Assembly (NCBI GenBank): GCA_963513935.1
Contig: OY740774.1
Span: 30,847,673 to 30,911,672, forward strand
DNA length: 64,000 bases
Direction of reading: 5' to 3'
DNA from: Aphrophora alni
Taxonomy: Eukaryota; Arthropoda; Insecta; Hemiptera; Aphrophoridae
Below are positions 63,178-64,000 of the stretch, piece after piece. The first letter of the stretch is position 1. Every line of letters starts with the position of its first letter. The position numbers were made by a program, and so were the translations under genes. The notes under the pieces are model-generated. The model saw nothing but the letters and a program-made list of their open reading frames with translations. It was not told where the DNA came from and made no database searches.

Positions 63178-63940
63178 TACATGAAATTTAATGAATTCGA
63201 AATGTTTTGAAGCTATTTTAATGATAAAAGGATTCCACCATTGTAATGAACAGCAAAGCAATATGCAGTACCATGTGTAAAAATAGTTAAAAATATTAAA
63301 TGTGTCTGGAAGTATTTAAAAAAAAAGTCACATTTAGAATCGTGAACAGCTGGAGAGAAGAGTTAGACGAGAACGTCATTAAATTTAGCTTACAAAAACC
63401 ACGTTTAATCTTGTATCTAATGGCGGCCATGTTACTTTCAAATCCAAGATGACAGATATAGTTTTTAAATAACATAAAACAAAGGATCATATATTAACTT
63501 CATCTTGTCCGACAAGGATTTGACGATAAATTGTGGAAACATGTCGGAGGTGGGGGGGTACTATTTGGTCAGGTATATAAACAGGGTGTTACGTTGTGTT
63601 CAAAAAACTTTGAAACAAAATTTCAACATCAAAATAAGAGAAATTTTTCCTGTAAACATATGTTCAAAAATGTTTTATTTCACGACTAAATTTATGTGTA
63701 TTTTTTCAAAAACTAGTTATAATTTAAAAACGGATTGAAATAGATACTAAATTTTACATAACGTTTTATCGTATACCAAAAAATCTTTAATAAATCACTT
63801 AACTGTTTCAAAATGGCGTTCATTAAAAAATGTTTGTTCCAAATATCTGGAAAATGATCGATTTTACAAGATATTACAAAATATCTCTTTTTTTTGAACA
63901 AGGTCTTTATTTCTTTAATAAGTGTAAATATAAATCAAGA
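63178..63940. other. AT-rich sequence, no gene seen
   Basis: Short chance frames only. ATGGCGGCCAT lies at 63420. Confidence 0.5.
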
Positions 63941-64000
63941 TACAGTAGAACCCCTCTTAACCGGTCTAGTCGGGACTGACACCCGGGCCGGTTGCCCATT
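63941..64000 (+). mobile_element. pogo/Tigger-like transposon terminus, runs off the window
   Basis: After a TA at 63941-63942 the sequence CAGTAGAACCCCTCTTAACC begins, followed by GG and GC-rich sequence. This closely resembles the terminal inverted repeat of pogo/Tigger-type elements in animals ('CAGTaGAaCCtC...'), which insert at TA. The remainder lies beyond the window, so the other end and any transposase cannot be seen. Confidence 0.6.

Overview
This is animal nuclear DNA, most likely from an insect. It is strongly AT-rich by eye. It has long mono- and dinucleotide microsatellites, TTAGG-type repeats (the arthropod telomere motif) and many decayed transposable elements. The Tc1/mariner-type transposase remnants and the non-LTR retroelement tails are of kinds common in large insect genomes such as Hemiptera or Polyneoptera, but I cannot name the species. 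I see no complete protein-coding gene, tRNA, rRNA, bacterial operon or CRISPR array. Nearly all open frames are short and arise by chance, from microsatellites, or from dead transposons.

Layout. 0-3 kb: a broken R1-clade LINE tail lies between two TTAGG-like tracts. 3-22 kb: AT-rich sequence with microsatellites, long purine tracts (14.5-15.3 and 17.2-17.7 kb) and dispersed repeats. 22.8-23.1 kb: N-terminal part of a dead Tc1/mariner-like transposase. 23.8-26.2 kb: two diverged direct repeats that resemble LTRs. 33.2-33.7 and 37.3-38.7 kb: long imperfect palindromes. 34.7-35.1 kb: the only stretch that looks like a host promoter and first exon (GC-rich, initiator-like TCAGT, then a short frame ending at a strong splice donor). 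41.9-43.1 kb: a tandem repeat of about 322 bp. 45.6-46.8 kb: tails of two different LINEs on the minus strand. 49.3-51.8 kb: a satellite of 28 in-phase 88-bp units lying against the 3' end of another minus-strand LINE (to 52.7 kb). 52.7-53.0 kb: a GC-rich block closed by a perfect 21-bp inverted repeat. 53.5-54.4 kb: an internally deleted Tc1/mariner-type element with terminal inverted repeats near 300 bp. 55.4-55.8 kb: a tandem duplication of about 205 bp carrying TTAGG blocks. 57.9-59.5 kb: a LINE reverse-transcriptase tail joined to a 15/60/180-bp hierarchical minisatellite that seems to have grown out of the LINE's own coding sequence. 63.94 kb to the end: the start of a pogo/Tigger-like element.

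Four dispersed repeat families recur. Family A (about 240 bp, 13 copies listed) carries GGCAATCCCAAGG near one end and GGCGATGATGAC near the other. Family B is fold-back and carries GTAAGCACGATAG. Family C is palindromic with GATAACGAGAG...CTCTCGAAACGTC. Family D comprises large palindromes with ATAACAGAGTTATCGA. Three sites (6.2, 29.7, 43.8 kb) also share a layout resembling the hammerhead ribozyme core. Nothing here works together as a pathway. The window reads as an intergenic or intronic transposon graveyard with actively amplifying tandem repeats, plus one possible gene start near 34.8 kb on the plus strand.
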